Below, piece by piece: positions 38,674 through 46,798 of a DNA stretch of 64,000 bases. Numbering within the stretch: position 1 is the stretch's first letter; each line of letters begins with the position of its first letter. This DNA comes from Fodinibacter sp038258215 (GTDB lineage Bacteria > Actinomycetota > Actinomycetes > Actinomycetales > Dermatophilaceae): the NCBI GenBank assembly GCA_038258215.1, contig JBBSQC010000013.1, positions 20,599-84,598 of the forward strand, read 5' to 3'. Under the pieces are notes generated by a model. The model was not told the origin of the DNA, searched no databases, and was given only the letters and a program-made list of their open reading frames with translations. A program made the translations under genes and the position numbers.

Positions 38674-38764
38674 CGAGCCCATGACCCGAGTCGTGAGCCC
38701 GGTTGGCGCCCAGAGCGACCACCTGAGCACACGACTCCCGCATGACCACCCCGGAGGACCCCCC

Positions 38765-39502
38765 GTGCCCGATCAGCCCCGCCTGGAGCTCCTGCCCGCC
38801 GTCGACGTCGTGGGCGGTCGCGCGGTGCAGCTCGTGCAGGGCGTCGCCGACACCGGCGGCGAGTTCGGCGACCCCGTGGCGGCGGCCCTGGCCTGGCAGG
38901 AACAGGGTGCCGAGTGGCTCCACCTCGTCGACCTCGACGCGGCGTTCGGGCGCGGCTCCAACGCCGAGCTCCTCTCGCGGATCGTCGGAACGCTGGACAT
39001 CAAGGTCGAGCTGAGCGGCGGCATCCGGGATGCCGAGTCCCTGGACCGCGCCCTCGCCGGCGGATGCCGGCGGGTCAACCTCGGCACCGCGGCGCTGGAG
39101 GACCCGGAGTGGACCGCGAAGGCGATCGCGGAGCACGGCGACGCGGTGGCGGTGGGGCTCGACGTACGGGGGACGACGCTGGCGGCCCGCGGGTGGACGC
39201 GGGAGGGCGGTGACCTGTGGGAGACCCTCGCCCGGCTCGACGCCGAGGGGTGCGCCCGCTACGTGGTGACCGACGTCGCCAAGGACGGCATGCTCCAGGG
39301 CCCGAACCTGCCCCTGCTGCGCGAGGTGTGCGCCCGCACCGACCGTCCGGTCGTGGCCTCCGGCGGGGTCTCCACGCTGGCCGACATCGAGGCGATCCGT
39401 GGCCTCGTCGGCGAGGGGGTGGAGGGCGCCATCGTGGGCTCGGCGCTCTACAAGGGCGCCTTCACGCTGCCCGAGGCCCTCGATGCCGCCGGCCGCCCAT
39501 GA
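38765..39502 (+). CDS. priA: Bifunctional HisA/TrpF isomerase PriA
   Basis: PriA isomerises ProFAR (histidine) and PRA (tryptophan) on one (beta-alpha)8 barrel and is typical of actinobacteria lacking trpF. The 245-residue protein is close to mycobacterial PriA: LLPAVDVVGGRAVQLVQG with catalytic Asp14, WLHLVDLDAAFGRGSN, VELSGGIRD, VNLGTAALE, VVTDVAKDGML with Asp170, and VVASGGVS. GGAGG lies 7 nt before GTG 38765. The dual role agrees with the presence of trpD at 17.7 kb, though absence of trpF elsewhere cannot be seen here. Confidence 0.93.
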   Translation: MPDQPRLELLPAVDVVGGRAVQLVQGVADTGGEFGDPVAAALAWQEQGAEWLHLVDLDAAFGRGSNAELLSRIVGTLDIKVELSGGIRDAESLDRALAGGCRRVNLGTAALEDPEWTAKAIAEHGDAVAVGLDVRGTTLAARGWTREGGDLWETLARLDAEGCARYVVTDVAKDGMLQGPNLPLLREVCARTDRPVVASGGVSTLADIEAIRGLVGEGVEGAIVGSALYKGAFTLPEALDAAGRP

Positions 39503-40254
39503 CAAGGGGAACCGGGGCCCCGGGCGCCGAGGCCTCTCGCGCGGACTCGGCGCAGCTGCCGTGGGCCGGGCGGGACCTCTCACCCAGCGGGTTCGAGGGT
39601 GACAGCGGGGCCGCCGACGAGACCCTGCGCGACGCCCTGGCCGGTGAGGCCGACGACGCCACGCTCATGCGCGCCCTGGAGGCCGCCCGGCTGCTCGTCC
39701 CCATCGTCGCGGAGCCCGCGGCGCTGGACACCTCCGGTGCGCACGTCGTGGACGCGCAGGTCGACCTGGCCGCCGTGACCCTCGTCGCACCGGACGGGCA
39801 GCGCGCCCTCCCGGTCTTCACGAGCACCGAAGCCCTGTCGTCGTGGGATGCAGCAGCCCGCCCGGTGCCGGTGACTCCCGCGCGGGCCGCCCAGGCGGCG
39901 GTGTCCGAGGGGTGCGAGGTGATCGTCGTCGACGTGGCCGGCCCCGCCACGCGCGTGCTGCGCCCCTCGATGGTCTGGGCGCTCGCGCAGGACCGCCCGT
40001 GGCAGGCGCCCCGGGAGGACCCGTTCGTCGCGCGCAGCGTGACCCGGGCGCTCGCGCCGGAGAGCGACATCGGCTCCTTCGAGCTCGAGGAGGGCACCCC
40101 GCTCGGGCACGGGGTCCTCGGTGTCGTCCTCGACCTGCGCCCCGGCCTCCAACCCGAGCAGGTGCGCGCCGTCGCCAAGCGCGTGGGGGAGCGGCTGGCC
40201 ACCGACGGTGAGCTGCGGGCCCGGATCGACGGGCTGGCCTTCCGGATCCGCTGA
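39499..40254 (+). CDS. SseB-family protein
   Basis: This 251-residue protein has the SseB N-terminal-type region LLVPIVAEPAALDTS, VTLVAPDGQRALPVFTSTEAL and VIVVDVAGPATRVLRPS, followed by an acidic, less conserved C-terminus. The family is common in actinobacteria and its role is unknown; it is often encoded after priA and before infC, as here. The ATG overlaps the priA stop (ATGA), so it is part of the his transcript. Confidence 0.8.
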   Translation: MTRGTGAPGAEASRADSAQLPWAGRDLSPSGFEGDSGAADETLRDALAGEADDATLMRALEAARLLVPIVAEPAALDTSGAHVVDAQVDLAAVTLVAPDGQRALPVFTSTEALSSWDAAARPVPVTPARAAQAAVSEGCEVIVVDVAGPATRVLRPSMVWALAQDRPWQAPREDPFVARSVTRALAPESDIGSFELEEGTPLGHGVLGVVLDLRPGLQPEQVRAVAKRVGERLATDGELRARIDGLAFRIR

Positions 40255-40293
40255 GGTGGGCCGGCGGATTTCGGGGTATGCCGGGCCCGCTGG

Positions 40294-40299
40294 TATCGT
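40294..40299 (+). promoter_or_regulatory. Possible -10 box of infC operon
   Basis: TATCGT would start a transcript near 40306, giving a leader of about 240 nt before infC. No clear -35 is visible. Confidence 0.35.
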
Positions 40300-40464
40300 G
40301 GCCTGCTGACCGACCGCTCCACCCGGGGCGGTGTGCAAGAGAAGCTCGCTTCCACCCGCGTCGACGCTTGCGTCGCCGGGTCCACTGGTCCACGACGTGA
40401 GTCGTGCCACGCCCGAGATGGGCGCGGCGACGGCATACCGTCAGTGGTCGGATGGACGGAGCCC

Positions 40465-40497
40465 GAGGCTTCTCGCGCACACGGCGCGAGGAGCCTC
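40465..40497 (+). promoter_or_regulatory. infC leader hairpin, candidate attenuator
   Basis: Arms 40465-40478 and 40484-40497 form a 14-bp stem with one G-T pair and a 5-nt loop, followed by TTCTC. The right arm contains GAGGAG, which could serve the in-frame GTG at 40503. The structure may be a terminator or a translational switch in the 290-bp stretch between sseB and infC. Confidence 0.55.
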
Positions 40498-40544
40498 TTC
40501 TCGTGTCGGTGGTCAGGACAGACGACGCGACGAAGGAGAAACAC

Positions 40545-41213
40545 ATCAGCGAGCCACGCATCAACGACCGCATCCGGGTTCCCGAGGTGCGGTTGGTCGG
40601 CCCGAACGGCGAGCAGGTCGGGATCGTCCGCGTCGAGGATGCCCTGCGCCTCGCCGCCGAGGCGGACCTGGACCTCGTCGAGGTGGCACCGATGGCCAAG
40701 CCACCGGTTGCCAAGCTCATGGACTTCGGCAAGTTCAAGTACGAAGCCGCCATGAAGGCCCGCGAAGCACGCAAGAACCAGGTCAACACGGTCATCAAGG
40801 AGATCAAGCTCCGCCCGAAGATCGACCCGCACGACTACGGCACCAAGAAGGGCCACGTCGAGCGCTTCCTCAAGGGCGGGGACAAGGTCAAGGTGACGAT
40901 CATGTTCCGCGGTCGTGAGCAGTCCCGCCCCGAGCTCGGGTACCGGCTGCTCCAGCGCCTGGCCGAGGACATCGTCGAGCTCGGCACCGTGGAGTCCTCG
41001 CCCAAGCAGGACGGCCGCAACATGGTCATGGTCATCGCGCCGACGAAGAAGAAGGCCCAGGCCATGGCCGAGCAGCGACGCCGCCGCGACGAGGCCTCCC
41101 ACGCATCCGAGGACGCCGTTCAGCACGAGGCCACCGACGTGGTCGACGGGCCCGAGGGCACCGCGGAGAGCACGACCGAGAGCGCGACCGAGAGCGCGAC
41201 CGAGACCGTCTGA
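40545..41213 (+). CDS. infC: Translation initiation factor IF-3
   Basis: IF-3 binds the 30S subunit and proofreads start codons. The 222-residue product shows SEPRINDRIRVPEVRLVGP, AEADLDLVEVAPMAKPPVAK, KFKYEAAMKAREARKNQ and VKVTIMFRGREQSRPELG. It also has a Ser/Thr/Glu-rich C-terminal tail (after about 180) typical of actinobacteria. Similarity begins right at an ATC codon (40545) that has AAGGAG exactly 6 nt upstream. No ATG or GTG is nearer than GTG 40509 (and 40503). A non-canonical start fits the known IF-3 autoregulation through AUU in E. coli. Followed by rpmI and rplT. Confidence 0.93.
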   Translation: MSEPRINDRIRVPEVRLVGPNGEQVGIVRVEDALRLAAEADLDLVEVAPMAKPPVAKLMDFGKFKYEAAMKAREARKNQVNTVIKEIKLRPKIDPHDYGTKKGHVERFLKGGDKVKVTIMFRGREQSRPELGYRLLQRLAEDIVELGTVESSPKQDGRNMVMVIAPTKKKAQAMAEQRRRRDEASHASEDAVQHEATDVVDGPEGTAESTTESATESATETV

Positions 41214-41224
41214 GCAGCATCCGC

Positions 41225-41256
41225 GAACCTCTGCACCACCGAACCTCTGCACCACC
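41225..41256 (+). repeat. Exact 16-nt tandem duplication between infC and rpmI
   Basis: GAACCTCTGCACCACC occurs at 41225-41240 and 41241-41256, with a further GAAC start of a third unit, in the 65-nt spacer before rpmI. Confidence 0.9.
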
Positions 41257-41278
41257 GAACTGCAAGGAGATCGGCACC

Positions 41279-41473
41279 ATGCCGAAGAACAAGACGCACA
41301 GCGGCGCCAAGAAGCGTTTCCGGGTGACCGGGTCGGGCAAGATCATGCGCGAGCAGGCCGGCCACGTCCACAAGTTCCACGAGAAGACCCCGCAGAAGGC
41401 TCGCGCCCTCAGCAAGGACATCCTCGTGTCCGAGAACGACGTCAAGAAGATCAAGAAGCTTCTCGGCCGCTGA
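41279..41473 (+). CDS. rpmI: Large ribosomal subunit protein bL35
   Basis: This 64-residue basic ribosomal protein has MPKNKTHSGAKKRFRVTGSG at the start and KKIKKLLGR at the end, full length for L35. AAGGAG lies 8 nt upstream of ATG 41279. The infC-rpmI-rplT order is universal in bacteria. Confidence 0.97.
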   Translation: MPKNKTHSGAKKRFRVTGSGKIMREQAGHVHKFHEKTPQKARALSKDILVSENDVKKIKKLLGR

Positions 41474-41519
41474 GCCGCCCCCCACCCCCAGATTTCGCCA
41501 GACAGCAAGGAGCAATCAC

Positions 41520-41903
41520 GTGGCACGCGTGAAGCGGGCGGTCAACGCCCATAAGAAGCGCAGGGTCGTCCTCGAGCGGGCCAGCGGTTACCGCGGGCAG
41601 CGCTCGCGGCTGTACCGCAAGGCCAAGGAGCAGGTCCAGCACAGCCTCGGCTACAGCTACCGGGACCGCCGGGCCCGCAAGGGCGACTTCCGTCGCCTGT
41701 GGATCCAGCGGATCAACGCTGCGTCCCGCGCGAACGGCATGACCTACAACCGGTTCATCCAGGGCCTGAAGGCCGCTGAGATCGAGGTCGACCGCCGCAT
41801 GCTCGCCGAGCTCGCGGTCAACGACGAGGCCGCCTTCACCGCGCTCGTCGAGATCGCCCGGGCCCACCAGCCCGTCCAGACGCCGGCCAAGGCCTCCGCC
41901 TGA
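41520..41903 (+). CDS. rplT: Large ribosomal subunit protein bL20
   Basis: This 127-residue ribosomal protein has KKRRVVLERASGYRGQRSRL, RDRRARKGDFRRLWIQRINA and NGMTYNRFIQGLK. In other bacteria L20 represses its own operon by binding the leader or spacer RNA. GTG 41520 has AAGGAG 7 nt upstream. Ten nt separate it from the next gene. Confidence 0.97.
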   Translation: MARVKRAVNAHKKRRVVLERASGYRGQRSRLYRKAKEQVQHSLGYSYRDRRARKGDFRRLWIQRINAASRANGMTYNRFIQGLKAAEIEVDRRMLAELAVNDEAAFTALVEIARAHQPVQTPAKASA

Positions 41904-41913
41904 CTCGCGACCG

Positions 41914-42723
41914 GTGCTGACCAACCCCCGGGCCGACCGGGTCCGGGCGGTCGCATCCCTCTCGAGGCGGCCGGTGCGTGCGCCCACCGGCCGCTTCGCC
42001 GTCGAAGGCCCCCAGGGGGTCCGTGAGGCGGTGCGGTATGCCGCCCCACGTGTCCTCGACCTCTACCTCACCCCCGAGGCCGCGCAGCGCTACGCCGCCG
42101 ACATCGTCGAGCCGGCCCGCGCCGCCGGCCTCCGGCTCCACGAGGTCACGGCCGAGGTGCTCACCGCGATGTCCGAGGCCGAGACCCCCCAGGGAGTGCT
42201 AGCCGTGCTCTCGGTCGACCTCCCCGAGCTGGACGACGTGCTGTCCGGAAGCCCGCGCCTGTTGATCCTGCTGAGCGAGGTCCGGGACCCGGGCAACGCC
42301 GGCACCGTGATCCGGGGCGCGGACGCTGCGGGAGCCGACGCCGTGCTCGTGTCGAGCTCGTCGGTGGACGTCCGCTCCCCGAAGGTGGTGCGGTCGACCG
42401 CCGGCTCGCTCTTCCACCTGCCGGTCGTGACCGGCCTGGACCTGGCGCCCACGCTGCGGTCGCTGGCGGCGCGCGGCATCCGGACGTATGCGGCGGACGG
42501 CGCCGGCCGCACGCTGCTCCCGGACGCCGACCTGTCCGTGGCGCACTGCTGGGTCATGGGAAACGAGGCGAACGGCCTCACGGCCCAGACCCGCGAGGCC
42601 TGCGACGACGTGGTGCGGGTGCCCATCCACGGCCGCGCGGAGTCGCTCAACCTCGCGATGGCCGCGACCCTGTGTCTCTTCGCCTCGGCAGGCGTGCAGG
42701 GTGGGCGGGCCGGTGCACGGTAA
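41914..42723 (+). CDS. SpoU/TrmH-family RNA 2'-O-methyltransferase
   Basis: This 269-residue SPOUT methyltransferase has an N-terminal L30e-like substrate domain (VRAPTGRFAVEGPQGVREAV) and the knotted catalytic domain: LLSEVRDPGNAGTVIRGADA (motif 1 Arg/Asn), CWVMGNEANGLT (motif 2) and VPIHGRAESLNLAMAATLCL (motif 3). Homologues beside rplT in actinobacteria are annotated TsnR-like 23S rRNA methyltransferases; the exact target nucleotide cannot be read. GTG 41914 is 10 nt after rplT, so it is co-expressed. Confidence 0.9.
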   Translation: MLTNPRADRVRAVASLSRRPVRAPTGRFAVEGPQGVREAVRYAAPRVLDLYLTPEAAQRYAADIVEPARAAGLRLHEVTAEVLTAMSEAETPQGVLAVLSVDLPELDDVLSGSPRLLILLSEVRDPGNAGTVIRGADAAGADAVLVSSSSVDVRSPKVVRSTAGSLFHLPVVTGLDLAPTLRSLAARGIRTYAADGAGRTLLPDADLSVAHCWVMGNEANGLTAQTREACDDVVRVPIHGRAESLNLAMAATLCLFASAGVQGGRAGAR

Positions 42724-42726
42724 CCT
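42721..42726 (+). promoter_or_regulatory. -10 box of PAS histidine kinase, leaderless
   Basis: TAACCT overlaps the stop codon of the methyltransferase gene and ends 7 nt before ATG 42734. Confidence 0.4.
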
Positions 42727-42733
42727 GCACGCC

Positions 42734-43810
42734 ATGGACGACCCGTTCGCGATCCCCACGGACGTGGCGGCACACGGGCTCGAGTTCCTGCCCGACGGGC
42801 TGGTCGCCACCATCGGCCCGGACCGGGTGGTGGGGTTCATGAACTCGCCCGCGGAGCGGATCTCCGGTCTGACCTCGCAGGAGGTCGTCGGCCGTGACAT
42901 CACCGAGGCGTTCCCCCTCCAGGATCTCAGTGGTGTGTCGTGGTGGGAGATCAGCGACCCGTGGGACGGGCTGGCGACCCGCACGGGTCACCGGGAGCGC
43001 CTGCTGGTGCTTCCCTCGGGCCGTGAGGTGCTCGTGACGGCGAAGTACGTGCGGTCGGGGCGGAACGGCCCCGTCCAGAGCGTGGTGCTGGGGCTGCGCG
43101 ACGCCGAGGGCCGGCGCCGCGCGGAGGCCGAGAGCGCGGCGCTGCTGACCACCGTCGCCCACGAGCTTCGTTCCCCGCTCACCGGCGTCAAGGGCTTCTC
43201 CTCGACGCTGCTGCGCAACTGGGCCCGGTTCACCGACGACCAGAAGCTGCTCATGCTCCAGACGATCGAGGCCGACGCCGACCGGGTGACCCGGCTCATC
43301 ACCGAGCTGCTCGACGCCTCCCGGATCGACGCGCGGCGCCTGACGGTGCACCCGCAGCCGCTCGACGTCGCGTCGGTGCTGTCCTCGCAGGTGGAGCGGC
43401 GGGTGGCCGCCGGCGCCACGCGGGAGCGTTTCGTGGTCGACGTCCCGGCCGACCTGCCGCCGGTGTGGGCCGACGCCGACCGGCTGGAGCAGGTCGTGAG
43501 CAACCTCGTGGAGAACGCGCTCCGTCACTCCCGGCACACGGTGCGGCTCGCGGCGGAGTCCTCGGACCACGAGGGTGAACCAGCCGTGGACCTCGTCGTG
43601 GCCGACGACGGTGACGGCGTGCCGGTCGAGCACCGAGAGCTCGTCTTCTCGCGCTTCTGGCAGGCCGGAGCCAAGCACGGCACGGGTCTCGGGCTCTTCC
43701 TCGTGCGCGGACTGATGACCGCGCACGGTGGTGCGGTGGTGGTCGAGGAGGCGCCCGAAGGTGGCGCGCTGATGCGCGCCACCTTCCCGGACGTCCCCGA
43801 CCTCCCCTGA
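42734..43810 (+). CDS. PAS-containing sensor histidine kinase, no adjacent regulator
   Basis: This is a 358-residue cytoplasmic kinase. A PAS domain (about 15-120: VGFMNSPAERISGLTSQEVV) is followed by the dimerisation H-box VAHELRSPLTGVKGF with phospho-acceptor His143 and an ATPase domain with N box (QVVSNLVENALRHS), G1 (VADDGDGVP), F (LVFSRFW) and G2 (GTGLGLFLV). It has no membrane segments, so the signal is internal, perhaps redox or a small ligand in PAS. No response regulator gene is nearby. It converges on the catalase gene. Confidence 0.9.
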   Translation: MDDPFAIPTDVAAHGLEFLPDGLVATIGPDRVVGFMNSPAERISGLTSQEVVGRDITEAFPLQDLSGVSWWEISDPWDGLATRTGHRERLLVLPSGREVLVTAKYVRSGRNGPVQSVVLGLRDAEGRRRAEAESAALLTTVAHELRSPLTGVKGFSSTLLRNWARFTDDQKLLMLQTIEADADRVTRLITELLDASRIDARRLTVHPQPLDVASVLSSQVERRVAAGATRERFVVDVPADLPPVWADADRLEQVVSNLVENALRHSRHTVRLAAESSDHEGEPAVDLVVADDGDGVPVEHRELVFSRFWQAGAKHGTGLGLFLVRGLMTAHGGAVVVEEAPEGGALMRATFPDVPDLP

Positions 43811-43826
43811 GGCCTCCGGCGGCCGA

Positions 43827-43843
43827 CCACCAGGAGCTGGTGG
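43827..43843. terminator. Short hairpin between convergent kinase and catalase genes
   Basis: CCACCAG (43827-43833) and CTGGTGG (43837-43843) form a 7-bp stem with a 3-nt loop. It could serve both strands. Confidence 0.4.
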
Positions 43844-43856
43844 CGTTCGGGTGGTC

Positions 43857-45419
43857 TCAGTTGGTCCGACCGGTCTCAGCCGGCTCGGTGGATGCCGCCG
43901 TGACGTCCTCGTCCTCCATCCCGGGGATGGCGTCACCGGAGTCGGCCCGGACCTTGGCCTCGATCCGCTTGCCCACCTCGGCATCGACGTTGCGCCAGTA
44001 GGCGAAGGCCCGCTCCAGGACGTCCTCGCGGACGCCACCCAGGGCACCGGCCACCGTGTCGACGAACCGGTCCCGCTGGGCGTCGTCGAAGACCTCGCGG
44101 ACCAGGGTGCCCGGCTGGGTCCAGTCGTCGTCCTCGGCGTGCAGGAGGTAGGCCTGCCGGACCATCTCGCCGTCGGCCTCCCAGCCCTCGGCGACGGTGC
44201 CCTGGGCGTCGGAGTGTCCACGTCCCGAGCTGTTCGGCACGTAGGTGGGGCCGCCCTTGACCTCGTAGTTCATCGGGCCGTCGAACACGAGGTGGTTCTG
44301 GTCCGGGACGATGGAACGATTGACCGGCAGCTGGTCGGCGTTGGTGCCGACCCGCGCGCGGTGGGCGTCCGCGTAGGAGAAGACCCGCGCGAGCAGCATC
44401 TTGTCCGGGGAGAAGCCGATGCCCGGCACGATGTTGCTCGGCGCGAAGGTCGCCTGCTCGATCTGGGCGAAGTGGTTCACCGGGTTCTCGTCGAGCGAGA
44501 AGGTGCCCACCTTGATGAGCGGGTAGTCCTCGTGCGGCCACGTCTTGGTGAGGTCGAAGGGGTTGAACCGGTAGTCCTTCGCGTCCGCGTAGGGCATCAC
44601 CTGGATGTGCAGCGTCCAACTCGGGTGGTCACCGCGCTCGATCGCCTCGAAGAGGTCGCGACGGTGGAAGTCGGCATCCGCCCCGGCCAGCTGCTCGGCC
44701 TCCTCATTACTGAGGTTGTCGATGCCCTGGTCGCTCTTGAAGTGGAACTTCACCCAGAAGCGCTCGCCCTCGGCGTTGCTGAACATGTAGGTGTGCGAGC
44801 CGTACCCGTTCATGGAGCGCCACGACCGGGGGAGCCCTCGGTCACCCATGAGGTAGGTGACCTGGTGGGCGGACTCGGGTGAGTTGGTCCAGAAGTCCCA
44901 CTGCATCGTGCCGTCCCGCAGGCCGGAGTCGGCGAGCCGCTTCTGGCTGCGGATGAAGTGCGGGAACTTCATCGGGTCGCGGAGGAAGAACACCGGCGTG
45001 TTGTTGCCGACCATGTCCCAGTTGCCCTCCTCGGTGTAGAAGCGCAGCGCGAACCCGCGCACGTCCCGCCAGGTGTCGGGGGAGCCGAGCTCGCCGGCGA
45101 CGGTGGAGAACCGTGCCAGGGTCCGCACGCTCGCGCCCTGCTGGAAGACGGCTGCCTTGGTGAACCGGGAGATGTCCTCGGTGCACTCGAAGCGGCCGAA
45201 CGCGCCCGAGCCCTTGGCGTGCGGCTTGCGCTCGGGGATGTTCTCGCGGTTGAAGTGGGCAAGGGTGTCGAGCAGGTGTACGTCGTGCAGCATCAACGGC
45301 CCGTTCGGGGACAGGCTCAGGCTGTGCTGGTCGCTCTCCGCCGGGGCTCCGTTGGCCATCGTCGACCCCGTGGGGGTGCCCAGGGGGGCTCCGTCTGCGT
45401 ACGGATCAGTCGTCGTCAT
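43857..45419 (-). CDS. katA: Monofunctional haem catalase
   Basis: Catalase breaks hydrogen peroxide into water and oxygen in the cytoplasm. The 520-residue small-subunit-type enzyme has DTLAHFNRENIPERKPHAKG with catalytic His67, WDMVGNNTPVFF with Asn140, and the haem-ligating Tyr349 in RVFSYADAHR, as well as NPFDLTKTWPH. It lacks the large C-terminal flavodoxin-like domain. GAGGAGAG precedes ATG 45419. The C-terminal 60 residues are acidic. A TTGACC element about 80 nt upstream on the minus strand may be a -35, but I see no good -10. Confidence 0.95.
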   Translation of the reverse strand: MTTTDPYADGAPLGTPTGSTMANGAPAESDQHSLSLSPNGPLMLHDVHLLDTLAHFNRENIPERKPHAKGSGAFGRFECTEDISRFTKAAVFQQGASVRTLARFSTVAGELGSPDTWRDVRGFALRFYTEEGNWDMVGNNTPVFFLRDPMKFPHFIRSQKRLADSGLRDGTMQWDFWTNSPESAHQVTYLMGDRGLPRSWRSMNGYGSHTYMFSNAEGERFWVKFHFKSDQGIDNLSNEEAEQLAGADADFHRRDLFEAIERGDHPSWTLHIQVMPYADAKDYRFNPFDLTKTWPHEDYPLIKVGTFSLDENPVNHFAQIEQATFAPSNIVPGIGFSPDKMLLARVFSYADAHRARVGTNADQLPVNRSIVPDQNHLVFDGPMNYEVKGGPTYVPNSSGRGHSDAQGTVAEGWEADGEMVRQAYLLHAEDDDWTQPGTLVREVFDDAQRDRFVDTVAGALGGVREDVLERAFAYWRNVDAEVGKRIEAKVRADSGDAIPGMEDEDVTAASTEPAETGRTN

Positions 45420-45553
45420 CGTCTCTCCTCGCTCCGGTGGCGACGTTCGTCGCCGCCACCGCCCACCGTCGCACCTCTTCTTGAGTCGGTCAAAAGTTGG
45501 CCACTCCTCCTGGCTGCCGTGTCTCTCGGTTGGCGGGTGTCGGAGCGGGGTGT

Positions 45554-45559
45554 CAGAGT
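45554..45559 (+). promoter_or_regulatory. -10-like box of MFS gene
   Basis: CAGAGT ends 6 nt before GTG 45566; this supports that GTG over upstream in-frame codons. Confidence 0.35.
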
Positions 45560-45565
45560 GTCCCG

Positions 45566-46771
45566 GTGTCCCCCGTGTCGTTCGCGCCCTATCGTCGGGC
45601 GCTGGCCAACCGACCCCTGCGAACGGCCCTGATCCTCGGGACCCTCGTGCGCGGGCCGGTGTTCGCGGGTGGCATCCTGCTCACCGTCCACGTCGTGACC
45701 ACCTTGGGTCGGTCCTACGCCGCCGCGGGGCTGCTCACGGCGGTCGCCACCGTGGCCATCGCCGTCAGTGGTCCGTGGCGCGGAAAGCTCCTCGACCGCC
45801 ACGGGCTGCGGCAGGTGGTGGCCCCCTCGGTGGTCGTCGCTCTCGTGTGCTGGAGCATCGCTCCGTTCGTGGGCTACTGGCTGCTGCTCTTCCTGGCTCT
45901 CGTGGCCGGGTTGTTCGTCGTCCCCACCTTCTCGATCACCCGGCAGGCGGTCATCGCCGCGGTCCCCGAGGCGGACCGGCGCACGGCGATCTCCCTGGAC
46001 TCCGCGACCGTCGAGCTGTCCTTCATGATCGCGCCGGCGCTCGCCGTGTGGGCCGCCGCCCACTGGTCCACGGCGTGGGTGCTGTTCATCACGCAGATGC
46101 TGGGGGTCGTCGCCGGTGCAGCCATGTGGGTGGTGGACCCGCCGCTGCGCAGTGACGCCGAACGATCCGAGCGAGCGGATGCCGTGCCGCGCGCCTCGTG
46201 GTTCCGGATGCCCTTCGTGGCCATGTGCCTCGCGGTGCTGGCGTCGACCGTGGTGCTGGGGGGGTCGGACATCTCGATCGTGGCGGCCATGCGCGACTTC
46301 GACGCGACCTCACGCATCGGTCTGGTGCTCCTGCTCTGGGGGGCGGGCTCGCTCATCGGCGGTCTCACCTACGGCGCGCTCCACCGACCGATCTCCCCGT
46401 TCTGGCTCCTGGCCGCCCTCGCCGTCGCGACAGCGCCGATGGCCCTGGCCACCTCCGCGTGGAGCCTGGCCGCCATCAGCTTCGTGGCGGGGCTGCTGTG
46501 CGCTCCCACGATCACCGCGACGATCGACCAGGCCAGCCGCCTGGTGCCGGCGGAGGCGCGCGGCGAGGCCATGGGCTGGCACGGGTCGTTCATGACCGCC
46601 GGTGGCGCCCTCGGCGCGCCCTTCGCGGGGGTGGCCATCGACCGCTACGGCTTCGGCGGTGGCTTCATCGCGGTGGCGGCCGTCGGGCTGGCCATCGCCC
46701 TGGTCGGTCTCGCTGCGGTCCGGGTCCGTCAGTCCGTGGACCGGCGGGATCTGCAGGCGAGCCGGGGGTGA
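45566..46771 (+). CDS. Major facilitator superfamily transporter
   Basis: This 401-residue protein has about twelve hydrophobic segments. It includes a motif A-like loop in the first half (SGPWRGKLLDRHGLRQ, between helices 2 and 3) and a weaker copy in the second half (GAPFAGVAIDRYGFGG). It resembles the MFS drug/efflux group but substrate is unknown. GTG 45566 or 45575 could start it. Divergent from katA across about 150 bp, so shared oxidative-stress control is possible but not shown. It has no partner regulator. Confidence 0.88.
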   Translation: MSPVSFAPYRRALANRPLRTALILGTLVRGPVFAGGILLTVHVVTTLGRSYAAAGLLTAVATVAIAVSGPWRGKLLDRHGLRQVVAPSVVVALVCWSIAPFVGYWLLLFLALVAGLFVVPTFSITRQAVIAAVPEADRRTAISLDSATVELSFMIAPALAVWAAAHWSTAWVLFITQMLGVVAGAAMWVVDPPLRSDAERSERADAVPRASWFRMPFVAMCLAVLASTVVLGGSDISIVAAMRDFDATSRIGLVLLLWGAGSLIGGLTYGALHRPISPFWLLAALAVATAPMALATSAWSLAAISFVAGLLCAPTITATIDQASRLVPAEARGEAMGWHGSFMTAGGALGAPFAGVAIDRYGFGGGFIAVAAVGLAIALVGLAAVRVRQSVDRRDLQASRG

Positions 46772-46786
46772 GCGGTCCCGTGGCGC

Positions 46787-46792
46787 TAGGCT
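46787..46792 (+). promoter_or_regulatory. -10 box before a short ORF upstream of pheS
   Basis: TAGGCT ends 6 nt before a GTG at 46799, the same geometry as the leaderless genes in the window. Confidence 0.45.
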
Positions 46793-46798
46793 GACCGG

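Noticed and set aside
45436..45460. Inverted repeat in the katA leader as OxyR/PerR site
   Set aside because: GGTGGCG...CGCCACC is GC-rich, needs a bulge and does not match known peroxide-regulator sites I can recall.
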